From positions 22,134,001 through 22,198,000 of the forward strand of contig JBITNC010000001.1 in NCBI GenBank assembly GCA_050084985.1: 64,000 nt of DNA, given 5' to 3'. Made by a program: the position numbers and the translations under genes. Shown one piece after another: positions 21,462 to 34,589 of the stretch. How positions within the stretch are numbered: position 1 is the first letter of the stretch; the number at the start of each line of letters is the position of its first letter. The DNA comes from Nageia nagi. Lineage: Eukaryota > Pinophyta. The notes under the pieces are model-generated. The model was not told the DNA's origin, made no database searches, and was given only the letters and a program-made list of their open reading frames with translations.

Positions 21462-22108
21462 ATGCACCTACATTCCCACCTAAATTGACAAGATCAACTA
21501 CAACAAGAGATAAATGGTATACACTTCTAATTCAACCAAGGTTTATTCTAAGAGATTTGATGAAAAGAGGTATATTGCAACCATTGGAAAAAATGGCATA
21601 AGATGATAATATTCCTATAGGAAAAGATTATGGTTATTGTACTTATCATTAAAGAAAAGTTCATGCTATAAATTTTTATAAAGCATTAGAGGCAACAATT
21701 TTGTATCTAATTTCCCAAGGGAGATACAAAATTGATAAAAAAAAGATTCAGATTTGATGGTAATAGTAAACATAGTCTCAATTAACAAATACGTTTGTGA
21801 GGAATTACAAGGGGGCATCTAAGGCATGTTCCAAATCTAATTACTACTAAATAAGTAAGTGTCCCACTTGATCCTAAAACCTATAGCATGATTGAGTGAT
21901 TGAAAACTACTCCTTCCAAGATTAGTTTGTATGATCTCATATCTACATCTGAAACATATAGGGAGATATTATATGCTTTGTTCAAAGAAGAAACAGTCCC
22001 TACCAATATGTTTGTTGCCATGTTTTTAGAAAAATATATATCTATTAAGAAATGTGATGCAATTCCATTTTATAGATTTGAAAATCTTAGTAAAGAATTC
22101 CTTGCTAA

Positions 22109-22530
22109 ATGTTTAGCCTTATATATTACACCTATGATAGCTGGATGGGAGATAAAAAAACATTGGTAGATAATGGATCAATGATTAATGTATATTCTCA
22201 CAAATTTTTGATACAACTTCAAGAAATAGGTGTAGATATAACTCCCTTAGAAGAATGTACATTCAGAATTAGGGCATATGGCAGTTCATCCAAAAATCCA
22301 ATTGGGATAACTACAATTTTGGTTACAATAGGAGTTAGAACAATTGAAAATTAATTTCAAGTTGTGGATTCAAAATTGGCATATAACCTATTATTAGGAA
22401 GATCATGGCTTCATGATATGGATGTAGTACAATCTACAATGCATGGTCAATTGAAATTTGTATATTAGGGTGAGGTACATATGGTAATTCATGATCCAGA
22501 ACCATATGCCTTATGTAATGCAGCAAACTT
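22109..22530 (+). pseudogene. Aspartic protease-like segment
   Basis: LVDNGSMINVYS at 22163-22198 matches the D-N/T/S-G-S active-site block of plant gypsy proteases (here DNGS, at 22169-22180). NLLLGRSWLHDM near 22,390 corresponds to the conserved hydrophobic-LGR.W second block. One in-frame stop separates the two. It would cleave the Gag-Pol polyprotein if intact. Confidence 0.6.
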
Positions 22531-23634
22531 ATAAGAATTCATAATAACTTATCCTAGATATGAAACTGTACCTTTGGAAATAGGTGCAATAATGGTAAAT
22601 GTAGAAGAGCAACCTCATATTATAGAAATAGGTATGGGAACATACAAAATTGAGAACCTTAATATATTCATGTTCATCAAATATTTGGGAAAACAAAAAA
22701 TTCTTAGTGTTGAGGGTTGTCAATGGTATGCTATATTACTTGGATGCACTCAATAGTGTGAAAATAGTGAGGATGAAGGGGGCTCTTGCTTTGCAGTAAT
22801 AATATATCCATTTATAGAGATATTAATTAAGGATCAAGTGATAAATATAATGAGTAAAAGCTTTCCATACCCTTTTATTCATAAGTACATGATAGAAAAT
22901 TGCAAATATAAAGGAGGGGATTTAGGTAAATCAAAACATATTATGTATTCTTTTCCTACTACTTTAGGAGCTTAGAAAATTAAAAATGGATTGGATAGTG
23001 ATCAAAATTAAAAACAAACAATTGAACCTATCAAGTTTATAAAATAATGTACTTTGATTGAATTTTTTGATGATATTAATGAAGATTTATGGCTTGATCA
23101 TACTATACCACTTGAGTTTGGTTTCTTTAATATTGATGATGATATTTTAGAATACTTGGGGGCACACTCAAAATTGCCTACATTCAACAAAAAATGAAAA
23201 ACAAGTTACATTCTTAATGAGTATGCATATTTTAGATAAGAAGTGAATTTTAATGAAGTATTTTAGGTTGAGCAAAGAGATAATGATATAGGTGATATTC
23301 AAGGATTAGGAGAGTTGCCTTCATTATTACATAAAAAGGATAAATTAATATTCTTGATTGAAGTGCTAGCAGATGTCAATATTGGGACAAGTGATGAGAA
23401 AAGGTTGGTCAATGTTGGAGTAGCCCATTCAACACCTCAGCAAGAAAGGTAAAAAAATAATTTTATTGAAAATCAAAATAATTTTGCTTAGTCTTATGTT
23501 GATATGTCTGGTTTAGATCCTCTTTTGTTATGCATAATCTACCACTAAAGGAAGGAGCCAAACCAATTAAACAAAAACCAAGAAAGATGCATCCTTATAA
23601 GGCATTGTTAGTCAAGAAAGAAATAGAAAAATTT

Positions 23635-24400
23635 TAATGGTAGATTCATTAAATCAATTGATTATTCAAAATGGATGGCTAACATTATTCTTGTTACAAA
23701 ACCTACTAGAGAGATAAGGGTTTGTACTGATTTTCAAGATATTAGTAATGCTTGTCCGAAAGATTATTTTTCATTTCCTAATACTGATATGATTATGGAT
23801 AATATTACTTCTCATGATACTTTTTCTTTTATGGATGGATTTTAAAGATATAATCAAATATTAATCAATTTGGGTAATCAAAATAATATTGCTTTTACTA
23901 CACTTTGGGGAAATGTTTGTTTGAAGGTTATACCTTTTGGATTAAAAAATACAGATGTTACCTATCAAAGAGCTATGATGTTTATGTTCCATAAGCACAT
24001 TTATAAATCTATTGAGGTATATGTTGATAACATCTTGGTCAAATCAAAGCAAGGCCAAGACCCTTTAGAGCTCCTTCAAGAGTAATTTCAAATTTTAAAA
24101 AGGTACAAGATTAGACTAAAACCTCAAAAGTGTGCTTTTGGTGTTACTTTAGGAAAATTGCTTGGATTTATGGTATTAAAAATGGGTATTGAGGTGGATC
24201 CTAAGAAGGTAAAATCCATAGTAAGTATTAAAAATCCAAATAACCTCAATAAACTAAGAAGTATTCAAGGAAAGATAAATTTAGTAAGAAGATTCATTTC
24301 CCAACTTGGAGATAAATGTAGGCAATTTACTCATTTGTTGAAAAAGGATGTCAAGTTTGTATGGGATGAAAAATGTTAACATGCATTTGAAGATATAAAA
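23635..24400 (+). pseudogene. Reverse transcriptase remnant, first Tat-like element
   Basis: Family blocks are seen in order: NIILVTKPTREIRVCTDFQD, NACPKDYFSFPNTDMIMDNI, FMDGF, FTTLWGNVCLKVIPFGLKN and the catalytic box EVYVDNILVKSK at 24014-24049, where the usual YVDD has become YVDN (24020-24031). Downstream are KPQKCAFGV and LGFMV, then RRFISQL. Several stops interrupt the frame. The loss of the second catalytic Asp is a direct inactivating change. Confidence 0.8.
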
Positions 24401-24830
24401 AATACTTGTTAAATCCTTTGATTTTAGTGCCTATGAATTTTGAAAAAGAAGCATATATTTACATATCAACCACATTATATACCTTGGGGGAAATGATGTG
24501 CTAGAGGGATGATGAAAATAAAGAGAGGGAAATATACTATCTTAGCAAAACTCTTATTAATTATGAGACAAGATACACATCGATGGAAAAACTCTACTTT
24601 AGTATTATTTTTTCTATAGAAAAATTGAGGCGTTATCTTTTATATTGCAATATATATGTTGTTGGCCTAGTTAATCCATTGATATATCTTGTAGCAAAGC
24701 AACATTTGTTAGGAAGGGTGGCAAAGTGGTTGATGTTATTGCAAGAATTTTATATCAATGTGATAAAGCAAAAATCCATGAAAGGGTAGCTAATTGTAGA
24801 TTTTATAACATAATTAATATAAAATGATGG
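24400..24830 (+). pseudogene. RNase H remnant, first Tat-like element
   Basis: Frames give EREIYYLSKTLINYETRYTS and then EKLYFSIIFSIEKLRRYLLY, the standard gypsy RNase H region with the YTxxEK block, followed by KWLMLLQEFYINVIKQKSMKG. The early Asp-containing strand lies in a shifted, stop-containing stretch. Confidence 0.65.
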
Positions 24831-24963
24831 TACATTAGTACACAAAGAGTTCCTAGATGAGAATGATGAGGACTCACATAGCCAGTGATGTTTAACACTA
24901 ATTGAATGTAGCCAATGGTATGATAGTGAAGAAATGATGATCCCAAATCAGCTCATATGATAC

Positions 24964-25370
24964 ATGGAACACAAACCTACAACATGGACTCTATATTTTG
25001 ATGGATCAAAATGTTCTTATGGAGTAGGGGCATGCATTATTTTAGTGTCACCTATCAATGAGGTAATTTCTATGGATTACAAACTTGGAATTGAATGCAC
25101 TAATAACATGGTAGAGTATGAAGCTTTGATTTTAGGATTAAAAGAAACCATAACTTTGAATATAAAATATTTGAAAATATATGGTGATTCACATCTTGTG
25201 GTAAATCAAATTAATGATACATATAATATAAATGATGAGAATTTAACACCATATAAGATAGTAGTTGTTGAATTACTTGATGAGTTTAATAGGTACAATA
25301 TTTAGAACATTCCAAGTACTAAGAACAAGTATGCATATGCAATAGAAAATGTAGCTTCAATGGAACCAAT
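24964..25370 (+). pseudogene. Second (archaeal-type) RNase H domain
   Basis: WTLYFDGSKCSYGVGACIIL, then CTNNMVEYEALILGLKET, then IYGDSHLVVNQINDTY give the D-E-D series of the extra RNase H domain found in Tat-lineage gypsy elements (Asp near 25,003; Glu near 25,117; Asp near 25,187). A stop at 25303-25305 ends the open stretch. This domain is the main evidence for lineage. Confidence 0.75.
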
Positions 25371-25639
25371 TGAGATAGAAGATGAAGAAACCATTCTCAA
25401 GATTATAAAGCTTGATACACCTTCTTACCTTGATCACACAGAGCAAGTACATGTATTCCACCTTAATCTAGAACATGATTCTGAATAATGGTATGTTGAT
25501 ATTTATAATTATTTGAAAGATCAAACAATTACATCAAGTTATGATAGACATGAATGAGTTAGATTAAAGAGGAAAGTTATCAAGTATGTAGTTATTGGTG
25601 AAGTTTTATATAAAATATAATTTGATGGTTCTCTTTTAA

Positions 25640-26250
25640 TATGTTTAACACAACATGAAACAGCAATAGCATTAGAACAAGCACATGATGAGTTATATAG
25701 AGGATATTTTCATGCAAAAGAATTGTACACTAATCTTCTACAAATTGGTTTCTATTGGCCTAAAATGTAAAAGGATTGCAAAAATCATGTTTAATGCCTA
25801 TTTATAGTGTCAAAAGCATGCAAATTTGGAGAAATAAACAACTCAAGAGTTGAATTCCATAATTTCACCATGGTCATCAGCAACATGGGGCATAGATTTG
25901 ATTGGTCTCATCAATCCAAATTCAAGGGAAGGTCACAAATTTATTATCATAGCTACAAATTTTACCACAAAGTGGATTGAGGCCATTATAATGAAATCAA
26001 TCAATAAGATAAGATCATTGCATTCTTGATAGAGATAAAATCACTAGGTTTGGGATGCCATAAAGGTTGATCATGGATAATGGGCCATATTTCAAAGGTA
26101 AATACATGAAATATTTTTATAAAAAGTTTCATATTTCTCAAATATTTTCTTTAGTTTATTATCCTCAAGGGAATAGTCAACTAGAAGCATCAAATAAAAC
26201 CATCAAGCGCATTTTGTTAAATACATGGGATAGATACAAGGTAGATTGAC
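25640..26250 (+). pseudogene. Integrase remnant, first Tat-like element
   Basis: Zinc-binding-region and core fragments are found in several frames: ALEQAHDELYRG, then IDLIGLINPNSREGHKFIII, then MDNGPYFKGKYMKYFYKKFH (26067-26126) and YYPQGNSQLEASNKTIKRIL. MDNG carries the second core Asp and QLEASN the Glu. Stops and shifts separate the pieces. Confidence 0.7.
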
Positions 26251-26544
26251 ATGAATAGTTACCTCATGCATTTTGGGCATACAAAAAAAGTATTATAACA
26301 TCCACTAGGAAACACCATTTTCATTGATCTATGGAGATAAAGATGTAGTAGCATTAGAATTAGAGTTTTCATCCTTAAGAATCTAATGCATGGAGAAATA
26401 TCAAATGGAGAGGCAAGAAAGGGTAGATTGCAATAGTTAGAATTACTTGATAAGAAGAGAATCAAGGGAAACTAAAATAAGAAATATTAACATGCAAATT
26501 TAAAGAGGGCATTTGGAAAGAAGATCAAACCAAAGAAATTAAAA

Positions 26545-26772
26545 GTGGGAGACTTGGTATTGAAGGAAAATATTAACAAGATAGCTACAAATGATGAAGT
26601 AAAAAGAAAATTTGAACTAAATTGGCTGGTCCCATTTGTTGTAGTTGAAGCAATAGGATTAGGATCTTACAAATCATCATATATGGATGATAAAAAAGAA
26701 TTAAAAACTTCAATTCCATTGACCTTAAATGCTTCTTTACATAAGATAGTGGCTATGTACCTTGCAAAATAA
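26545..26772 (+). pseudogene. C-terminal polyprotein segment after integrase
   Basis: GDLVLKENI, then KRKFELNWLVPFVV and LGSYK correspond to the basic C-terminal domain after gypsy integrases (GDLVLRK ... KF.P.WEGP). It ends with a TAA at 26770-26772. Confidence 0.55.
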
Positions 26773-29209
26773 TGAATATTTCATGCAAGGTACATGTATT
26801 TTAATTTTTGTTTTCATTTTTGTAGTTACTTTCATATTTGTAATGTAGTTAGCAATGTGCATTATTGTATACATTCCATTGTTGATGTAAAAAAAATGGA
26901 AAAATAGAAAAAAAAAATATAGTATAACATCTACAGACCATGGACATATAAAATCTAGGTCATTGATGGTCATCAATATAGCTAGTGAGAGTTCACTCAC
27001 TTAAAAGTTAAATTGATATGTAGTCATGAATAAGATGTTGATATTGATTCATCATCAATGGATGATAAAACTTGTTGTATATCCACATGATTTTTTCTTT
27101 GAACCATAGAAAGCATAATTATCAAGACCTAATTTTTACACCTTAAAAATCAACTTTAAACTAACTCCAATCCCAATAAACACATTATGAAATGAGCATA
27201 TTTTTTTTTTCAAACCAATAAATAAATACAAATAGATATTCAATTATGAAAATTTAGAAGCTACTAGTGAACCATGAGTTTGAGATCATATAATGGTTCC
27301 AAGTGTCATCATTCTTGAGTCACGATCTCATCATTAGATGCTAACACCATTTATATATTGATATTTAACCTTCTAATTAAATATCTTAAATGGCTTACCT
27401 AGAATGTTCATCTTAGGATAGATTATCCTTCTTGCTTAGTCAACCCATATTGAAACATTCTATCCTGTTGATGGTATCTCAACCTATCTTGATAATTTCT
27501 TGATTATCCTCCTTAATAATCCTTATTCTCATCTTGAAGTCATGTGTGTAGAAATTTTTTTTATTTTTCCTTTTGAAAACTCCTTGTTCTTATGAGAGTT
27601 TCTTGAATTATTCTACTTGATAATTCCTTAATCTCATATTATAGTGCTCAAATCTTACCTAGGGTTTTCCACTAGGTTTTACAACCTCCCAAGAATAGAC
27701 ATACTAGGAGTCAACTACTAAGTTTCACACCTAATTTTTATTTTTTCTTATACAACATGTTAACTCTTCTCTTACAAAAAATAATATGTCAATTAGGTTA
27801 TCTTCTCATAACTATAGATTCATATAGAAAGCATAAAGTATTCACAACCTTAGTTATTACTTATACTCAAGAAATAACACTTATACACAATAATTCTAAC
27901 AACATGAAAGGATTGTAATAACAATTTCAACTATCTTATTCAACACCACATCCTTGAACAATAATTATAGTTATCATTCATTCATCAATTTCTAGTTAGA
28001 TAATTCCTATGAATATAATGTCAAGGTTTTATCAATGACTAAGATAATCACCCAATATTTAGCTCATCAATAAAGGATCATGAATATCATTCATACATCA
28101 TAAGGATATTTTATACATGAATCCATCTTACATAATGTACATATATCATACATCATCATTTCTCATTTTCTAGCAACATATAGTAGCACAAGGTCATATG
28201 AATCATAATGAATATTATAATGTTACATGTTCTAATTTTAGATACATGTACACTTGTTAAATATGAAGCAACAACCTTGAGCAATCAATCAAGAGTTGAT
28301 TCTTCTCAACGTACAAATTGATCTTCCATGGACTTGGTAGCTCATGGTGGTTATTAGATCATGACATCTTTCCCTAGAATGCAACTATTATGCAAATATT
28401 TTTAAAGCAAATAAACTAATTCACAACATCTAGGCCTACTCATATTCATCTTAAGAAAAATCACATTTTTTTCTTATCCTAGAATAAAGTAATTAATAAT
28501 GAGTTCATTAACCCTAGATTAAATAATAGCAATTTATTCACACTTCACAACATGAAGTTGCAAAATAATTTTTTCTAATCATTGATTTAAAATCCTATTT
28601 TGAATTAATGACTTTTGATAATTACCTAAATTCATTATTGAAATCAAGGTTATAAATTATCTTCTCTTCTTGTAATTAATTTCATAAACACATTAATTAC
28701 GTGAAGATACTTTTAATTATTTTAATAATTATCTATAATTATTAAAATAATGATTAATATTATCCTATATTAATTTAATTCTTAATCCCTATAACCAAGG
28801 TTTTGTTCTTACTATCAAATGAATTGTTACTCCATAATATTCATTTGATAAATATCCACAATATTTATTATTGATTCACTCCAATAAGAATTCATTTTAT
28901 ACTTTTTTTGAAACTTAATATTTTCTTATAAAATAAAATTATGTTTTTCCTAGTTATATTTATTTTTCTTTATCATAAATAAATATAACTACCAAATAAA
29001 ATTCTATTTTCTTATCTAAATCTCAAAAATATATACATTGAACTATTTAAAAACATCCACTTTATAAATTATATTTTGAACTATTTAAAAATTAAGATGT
29101 TATATTTTATTATCAAATGAATATTATTACTCTATAATATTCATTTGAATGATCAACTATAACTCTACAATTCTGCTTCAAAAAACACCACTTTTGTAGT
29201 AGCATCTAT
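26773..29209. other. No gene recognised
   Basis: Very AT-rich. Poly(A)-type stretches near 26,890-26,920 and AT-only palindromic stretches near 28,690-28,760 are the only structure noticed. The missing 3' LTR of the preceding element was looked for here and not found. Confidence 0.5.
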
Positions 29210-30490
29210 AGCTAATTATTGGCACAAAGATCTACCTTTACTACCTTAGTTGGTTGGAATTCTATATCATACTAGTTTATCTTTGTAACCCATCCATGTC
29301 ATCTATTTATTAACTCTCCCTATAGGATATAATTTCTCACATCTTGATTTATTGTAAGCACTAACACATTCCTATGAGAAACAAAATGCTTGAGCTTACT
29401 TAATACCTTCATGAATGCATACACTTGCTTTTGAATGAAACTATATCTTTCTTTATTGTTATGGAGGGTTTTGTTAAAGAATAATATTGAAATTTCTTCA
29501 TTTCCATACCCTCTCTGAGTGAGTACTGCAATAATTCTCTTATCCACCCTATATGCATAGAGAATGAACTCTTTTCTAAAATTTGGGTTCTCAAGAATTG
29601 GTGCTCTCATGATGGCTAGATTTATCTTTTCAAAATCCTTATTTCTTTTTGAAGTCTATTGGAAAGGGATGTCTTTCTTTATCATTTTAGTAATTGGTCT
29701 TAGTTCCATAAAAACTTGGATGAACCTCCTCAAAAAATTGACTTGTCCCAAAAATGAATATAGAGCTTTCTTACTAGTAGGTATGGTCAATTTGGAGATT
29801 GCACTTACTCCATCTAGATCAATTGACCATCCTTCCTTAAAGATCACATGTACTAATAATCTCTCTTCATTTGCAACAAAGATAGACTTTTTTAGGTTTA
29901 GGGAGATTCCAAATTGTTGGCATATTTGAAATACCTATTAAAGATGTTGGAGATGGAACTTTGATTTTTTAAAGAACATAGTAATATCATCCAAGTAGAC
30001 CAAGATGATCTTATTTACTAGTTCTCTAAAGGTGTGATCTATTTCTTTATAGAAAATAGCTCTGATATTATATAGGTAAAAAGGAATTCTTTGGAATGCA
30101 AAATTTTTCCATTTGGTGTTGAATATCATCTGGCATTGATCTTCATCCTTTACCCATACCTAATTATATCCAGAGAACCCATTGATCAATGAGAAGCACT
30201 TGAACCTCACACCAATATTTAGTATTTTTTCATAGGTGATAAAGAGTAATTATCCTTCAAATATGCTTTATTTAGGTTCTAGAAATTCATAAATAGCCTT
30301 ATATACCCATTTTCCTTTCTTACTAGGACTAAGTTCACCAACTAATTTGAATGCCTTATTGTGTAGATGATGCTAACATTGAAGATTTTTAACACTTCTT
30401 GATTCATAGTAGTCTTGATTAAAGGATTTATAGGTCTTTGCTTTTGTCAAACCGATCTAGCATTATCTATTAGCTCAATGGTATGTTATG
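29210..30490 (-). pseudogene. Ty3/gypsy RT-RNase H fragment
   Basis: Minus-strand translation gives RT blocks: NPLIKTTMNQEVLKI (near 30.4 kb), NLNKAYLKDNYSLSP, then the catalytic box ILVYLDDITMFFKKSKFHLQ (about 29,955-30,020, intact YLDD). These are followed by YSFLGQVNFLRRFIQVFMEL, and RNase H with NFRKEFILYAYRVDKRIIAV and ISILFFNKTLHNNKERYSF. No gag, integrase or LTR was found, so it is a truncated insertion. It differs from the other gypsy elements in the window. Confidence 0.75.
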
Positions 30491-31589
30491 TTGACATCTA
30501 AAATTGGTCCCCTTAATATAGTTGCACTTAGGTACAACTTTACATATATGTTTAATTGCATTTTATCATATTTCAATTATATTTTAATCTTATTATCATA
30601 TATTTCTCAATTTGTATTCTTATTTTTATGTTAGGTATCCTAGGATAACTTCAACCTATATACAAGGGGTCAAATGATGATATAACGTATGATATAAATG
30701 TAAGTATCTCTAACCTAAGGAAAGCATGTCAAGATTACATCTCAATAGCTTGTACCCTACACTTGGGTATTTTTAATCGCTTCTATTGATATTGGAATCT
30801 TATTATCACTCAAGAAATATCTATCATCCATTTTCATAATCATATATTTAGTTTGACTTGTCATCATATCTGCTTTCATCGATCCTTATTGGCAAGCCTC
30901 ACTCCTTCAGAACATTCACACCTACACTAGTGTTTCTTCTATAGTTATCCTCAAGTTTCATACATCAAGGTCACTACTCTTGAAAAAATTCATCTATCAT
31001 ACCCTTGACCTCGACACATGTAAGGATGGATACATAGTTATTTATCTTTCAATTGATTCCTTTATATTTAGTGTGTGTAGCTTGTTTTACATCTTACATC
31101 AATGTAATTCATTATTTTTGTTACTTCATTGTTATATTCCCTTATTCATGTATGTCTATTTGAGTAAATTATCCTAGATAAATCATAGAGCAAATGTTTA
31201 TATGTATTTAGTTAATTTAGAGTAAAACCCTAAGTGATACTAAAACACATATCAACACTTGTTAAACAAATCTTGAGTCTTGTGTTATTCTTCCACTTCA
31301 TGTGTTTATGGGACTTTAAGTCTTAGAAAACCTATTTTTTGTATCATGCAATCAAATCAAACTCTTAAAATTTATTTATGTCATGCATCTTATCAAATAA
31401 ATATCAAATTTTGTATTATTCTTCCATATTTTTCATGTGTATATGGGCATTTAATTTTTAGAAAACCCATTTTGTTGTATCATGCAATCATTATTGAATA
31501 TAAAGCTATGTTTATGTTATGCATCTTATTAAAAATATTTTAGATCTTATGTATCATAACACTCATAACCAAAACACTCTATTTGCAAG
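30491..31589. other. No gene recognised
   Basis: AT-rich DNA with no persistent frame. Near 31.28-31.53 kb a phrase of roughly 150-160 bp (TTCCACTTCATGTGTTTATGGG and TTCCATATTTTTCATGTGTA) appears twice, related to the repeats that follow. Confidence 0.45.
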
Positions 31590-32265
31590 CACCAATTAGT
31601 CATATGGAGATACCCAATTCAGGGTTTATGGGTATTTTGTAGTGAAGTTCAAAGTCTTCTCAAGATAGCTTGCATGAACCATAACATACAATTTACAAGT
31701 ATCAAGTAGATACTTCTACACACCCAACTCAAGATTTATGGGTGTTTTGAGAGTGAAGTTCAAAGCTTCCTCAAGGTAGCTTACACAAACCATAACATTC
31801 AATTTACATGCACCAAGTAGACACTTACACATACTTAATTCAAGGTGTATGGAAATTTTGGTAGTGAAGTTCAAAGCTTCCTCAAGATAGCCTACATGAA
31901 CCACAACATTCTATTTACAAGAACCAAGTAGACATTTTCACTCACCCAATTCAAGGTTTCTGGGCTTTTTTGTAGTGAATTTCAAATCTTCCTCAATATA
32001 GATTACATAAACCATAATATTTGATCTACAAGAATTTTGGACACACATTCACACACCCAATTCAAGGTTTATGGGTATTTTAGTAGTGAATTTTAAAGAT
32101 TCCTCAAGATAGCCTACATGAACCACAATATTCAATTTACAAGCACCAAGTACACACATCCAATTTAGGGCTATAGGTATTTTGGTAGTCAAGTGCAAAG
32201 CTTCCTCTTGATGGCCTACAAAAACCATAATATTTGATTTACAAGTACCAAATACACACATCCAT
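31590..32265. repeat. 111-bp tandem repeat, about six copies
   Basis: AGTGAAGTTCAAAGC or variants begin at 31641, 31752, 31863, 31974, 32085 and 32187, giving four spacings of exactly 111 bp and one of 102. Each unit carries CCTCAAGATAGCCTACATGAACC, CATAACATT, TTTACAAGCACCAAGTAGAC and CCCAATTCAAGGTTTATGGG. Copies differ at many sites. Inverted relatives occur at 58.3-59.7 kb. Confidence 0.85.
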
Positions 32266-32269
32266 AATT

Positions 32270-33000
32270 GTATATGCTTAAAAGTATTTAGATACTTTTC
32301 AAAAAAATTAATTTTATACATATCCTACAATCATTGCATTCCATGAAACTATGTTTGCATCTTGTTAAATAATTCTCAAGTTGTGTGTTTTCTTACACAT
32401 TTTGAATACATTCCTATTAGGAGTTTCACAACCATAACATTTGATATAAAACCATTTTCAACTACTCTTTGATGATGGCATATGCTAAAAGAATGATAGA
32501 AAAGGTTACATAGTTTGGCTTTACATATAACAATTGTATTTGCTTAAAATTCTCCAGAGCCTTTTTAGAAAACTAATTTTGTGAATATCCTATGATCATT
32601 GCATTCCATGAAATTGTCTCTACATCTTGTTAAATAATTCTCAAGTCTTGTGTATTCTTCCACATTTTGCATACATGTCTATTAGGGCTTTCACAACCAT
32701 AGTATTTAATATAAAATTATTTTAAACTACTCTTTAATAGATGTCCATACCTTGTTCTAGAGCACCTATAGTGACACATGCTAGAAGAATGCTAAAAAAG
32801 ATTACAAAGATTGGATTTGCATATGATACTTTCATCTACTTAAAAATTTATAATGCTTTTCAAAAAATTATTATTTTTTATATCTTGCAATCAATGCATT
32901 CCATGAAATTATATATACATGCATATTATTATATAATTCTCATTCTTTTTTATTCTTCCACATTTTACACATATGCCTATTAGGGCATTCATAATAATTC
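32270..33000. repeat. About 280-bp tandem repeat, three copies
   Basis: GCATTCCATGAAA recurs with CCATG at 32341, 32606 and 32901 (spacings 265 and 295 bp). Each is followed by CATCTTGTTAAATAATTCTC (changed in the third copy) and TTCCACATTTTGCATACATG-like text. It is adjacent to the 111-bp array and shares phrases with 58.2-59.6 kb, so both belong to one repeat complex. Confidence 0.7.
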
Positions 33001-33230
33001 AATGTAAAAACTCATTTCTCAATGTTGGTATATGCTTATAGTTAGAAATTACCATGACTATAGGTGACCAAAAAAACTTAAAAAGAAAAATACAATCAAA
33101 ATCCAGGTATCTCTCAAAACCAAATCTAGCAAATTTAATCATTAGAACATGACCAAGTTATACGGTTGATGAAGCTAACAAATTATGTAGGTCATAACAT
33201 CATTGAATAAAATGGGGAGAGTGTTATAAA

Positions 33231-33425
33231 TCACAATGCTTTAGGTAATAAATTTGATGATAATTTTGGGAATCAATTTGATGATGTTCTAGGCAATGAG
33301 GGTGAGAATTCTTTGGGCAATGAGGGTGAGAATGCTTTGGCAATGAGTGTGATAATGCTTTGGGAAATGAGGATGACAATGCTTTAGGAAATTAGGCTGA
33401 TAAGGCTTTACATAATGAGAGTTAT
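33231..33425 (+). repeat. 24-bp coding-like repeat (NALGNEGE)
   Basis: About eight copies of a 24-bp unit translate as NALGNKFD, NFGNQFDD, VLGNEGEN, SLGNEGEN, with one 1-bp loss (GCTTTGGCAATGAG near 33,340) and a later TAG. The periodic Asn-Ala-Leu-Gly-Asn-Glu octapeptide suggests a repeat domain of a once-translated protein. I do not recognise the parent. Confidence 0.55.
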
Positions 33426-33831
33426 AATATTGATATACATGTTGATTCTAAACCATCACATCATAAAACAATAGGTCCCATAAGATTGACACTTAGGGTA
33501 GTAACACAGATAAGATGGAGATTAGGACCAATTTTTTTGGACAACCCATTGGAAATGATGGCAAGCATGTTTCATCACCTATAAAGACTAGAAATAAGTC
33601 CCAAAAGATGTTAAAAATAAGTATTGTATAATGGTTAAGGTAACTTAGTAGCCAACAAATTTCATAGTATCCATTTTTAAATACTTATGTAAATGTTACA
33701 GTATAATAAGATAATGGTTTGATGTAGCAAAAGTGTAACATTTTGAACAATATAAATAAATGAAAAATTATGATCATTGGAAAATTATTCTATGATAATA
33801 ATATCAATTATTGAAATTGCATTATTTTAAG
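33426..33831. other. No gene recognised
   Basis: Continuation of the octapeptide frame decays quickly. The rest is AT-rich noncoding sequence up to the LTR border at 33832. Confidence 0.45.
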
Positions 33832-34558
33832 TGATTTGTAATAACCAGATGCTTATAGCATACTTAGATCCTCACTTACAGATTCGAATGAAAAATAGTT
33901 AACCATTATGAGATCAAATAAATTGCATATAAATTTAAAAATTGCATAATGTGAATTACAAACTAGCAATCTAAAACACAAAAAAAGATCAACATAATGA
34001 TTTTACCCTTCTTCATCCAATGTGGGCTAATCCAACATAGAATTGGAGCCTTATCTTCTCATTATCTATAAACATTACAATATTATATGCATAGAGAAAT
34101 ACCATCAATACAATAATAATACAATCTCTTACAATTAATACAATCTCCTATAGTAAGAAGGAATAATCTCAAAATTACAATAATTCTAGAATGATTCTTG
34201 GTCTTCCTTCAAACTATTACAATTCTAAAATCCTAAAAACTCTATAATCCTATCTCATTAAGAATCAATAATGAGATATGCCATTAAATAAGCCTACAAA
34301 ACACTCTAAAACATAAACCAAGGAACCTAAACCACTCAATCTCTTGAAATTCCATTATCTATTCAAATGCCCATGCTCACTCATCAAGGTAAATATCATT
34401 AGTAGCATAAAATCAACATTTTGCATGCCATTGGTGGCCAAAAATTGAATGCTAAATAGCTCCAAATTTCAATATTTGATCTATCTCCAAGCATATACAC
34501 CTTTGGAATGAGTATCGCTCCTAAAAAGATAACCTAATACATGATCCAATTTGGATCA
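33832..34558 (-). repeat. 3' LTR of the 33.8-39.8 kb gypsy element
   Basis: 727 bp. It aligns along its length with 39111-39815 (for example GATGCTTATAG, AATTGCATATAAATTT, GCATAGAGAAATACCATCAAT, CTCCTAAAAAGATAACCTAA). The two LTRs differ by many substitutions and small indels, so the insertion is old. Confidence 0.88.
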
Positions 34559-34570
34559 CACCTCCCCAAT
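34559..34570 (-). other. Polypurine tract
   Basis: On the minus strand TTGGGGAGGTG lies immediately before the 3' LTR start TGATCC. This is where plus-strand priming occurs in LTR retrotransposons. Confidence 0.65.
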
Positions 34571-34589
34571 GGAGAAGCATTTGGTCCCA

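Larger units (their letters stand above)
19903..26772 (+). mobile_element. Ty3/gypsy element, Tat-like, degraded, 3' LTR not found
   Basis: In order on the plus strand: an LTR-like sequence (19903-20522), gag, an aspartic-protease-like segment, RT, RNase H, a second RNase H and integrase. A second RNase H domain between RNase H and integrase is known from the Tat lineage of plant gypsy elements. Reading frames are broken repeatedly by stops and shifts, so it is dead. A matching 3' LTR after 26,772 was not seen; the end of the internal region is placed at the stop of the last coding segment. Confidence 0.75.

Noticed and set aside
30491-30540. A PPT/LTR border at TTAAGGGGACC (minus strand) beside the 29.2-30.5 kb gypsy fragment
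   Set aside because: The putative LTR start would lie inside coding sequence of the RT fragment, and no second LTR was found.
31716-32321. Minus-strand frames across the 111-bp array
   Set aside because: 111 is divisible by three, so frames stay open through the repeats by chance. The peptides vary like the DNA with no sign of selection on codons.
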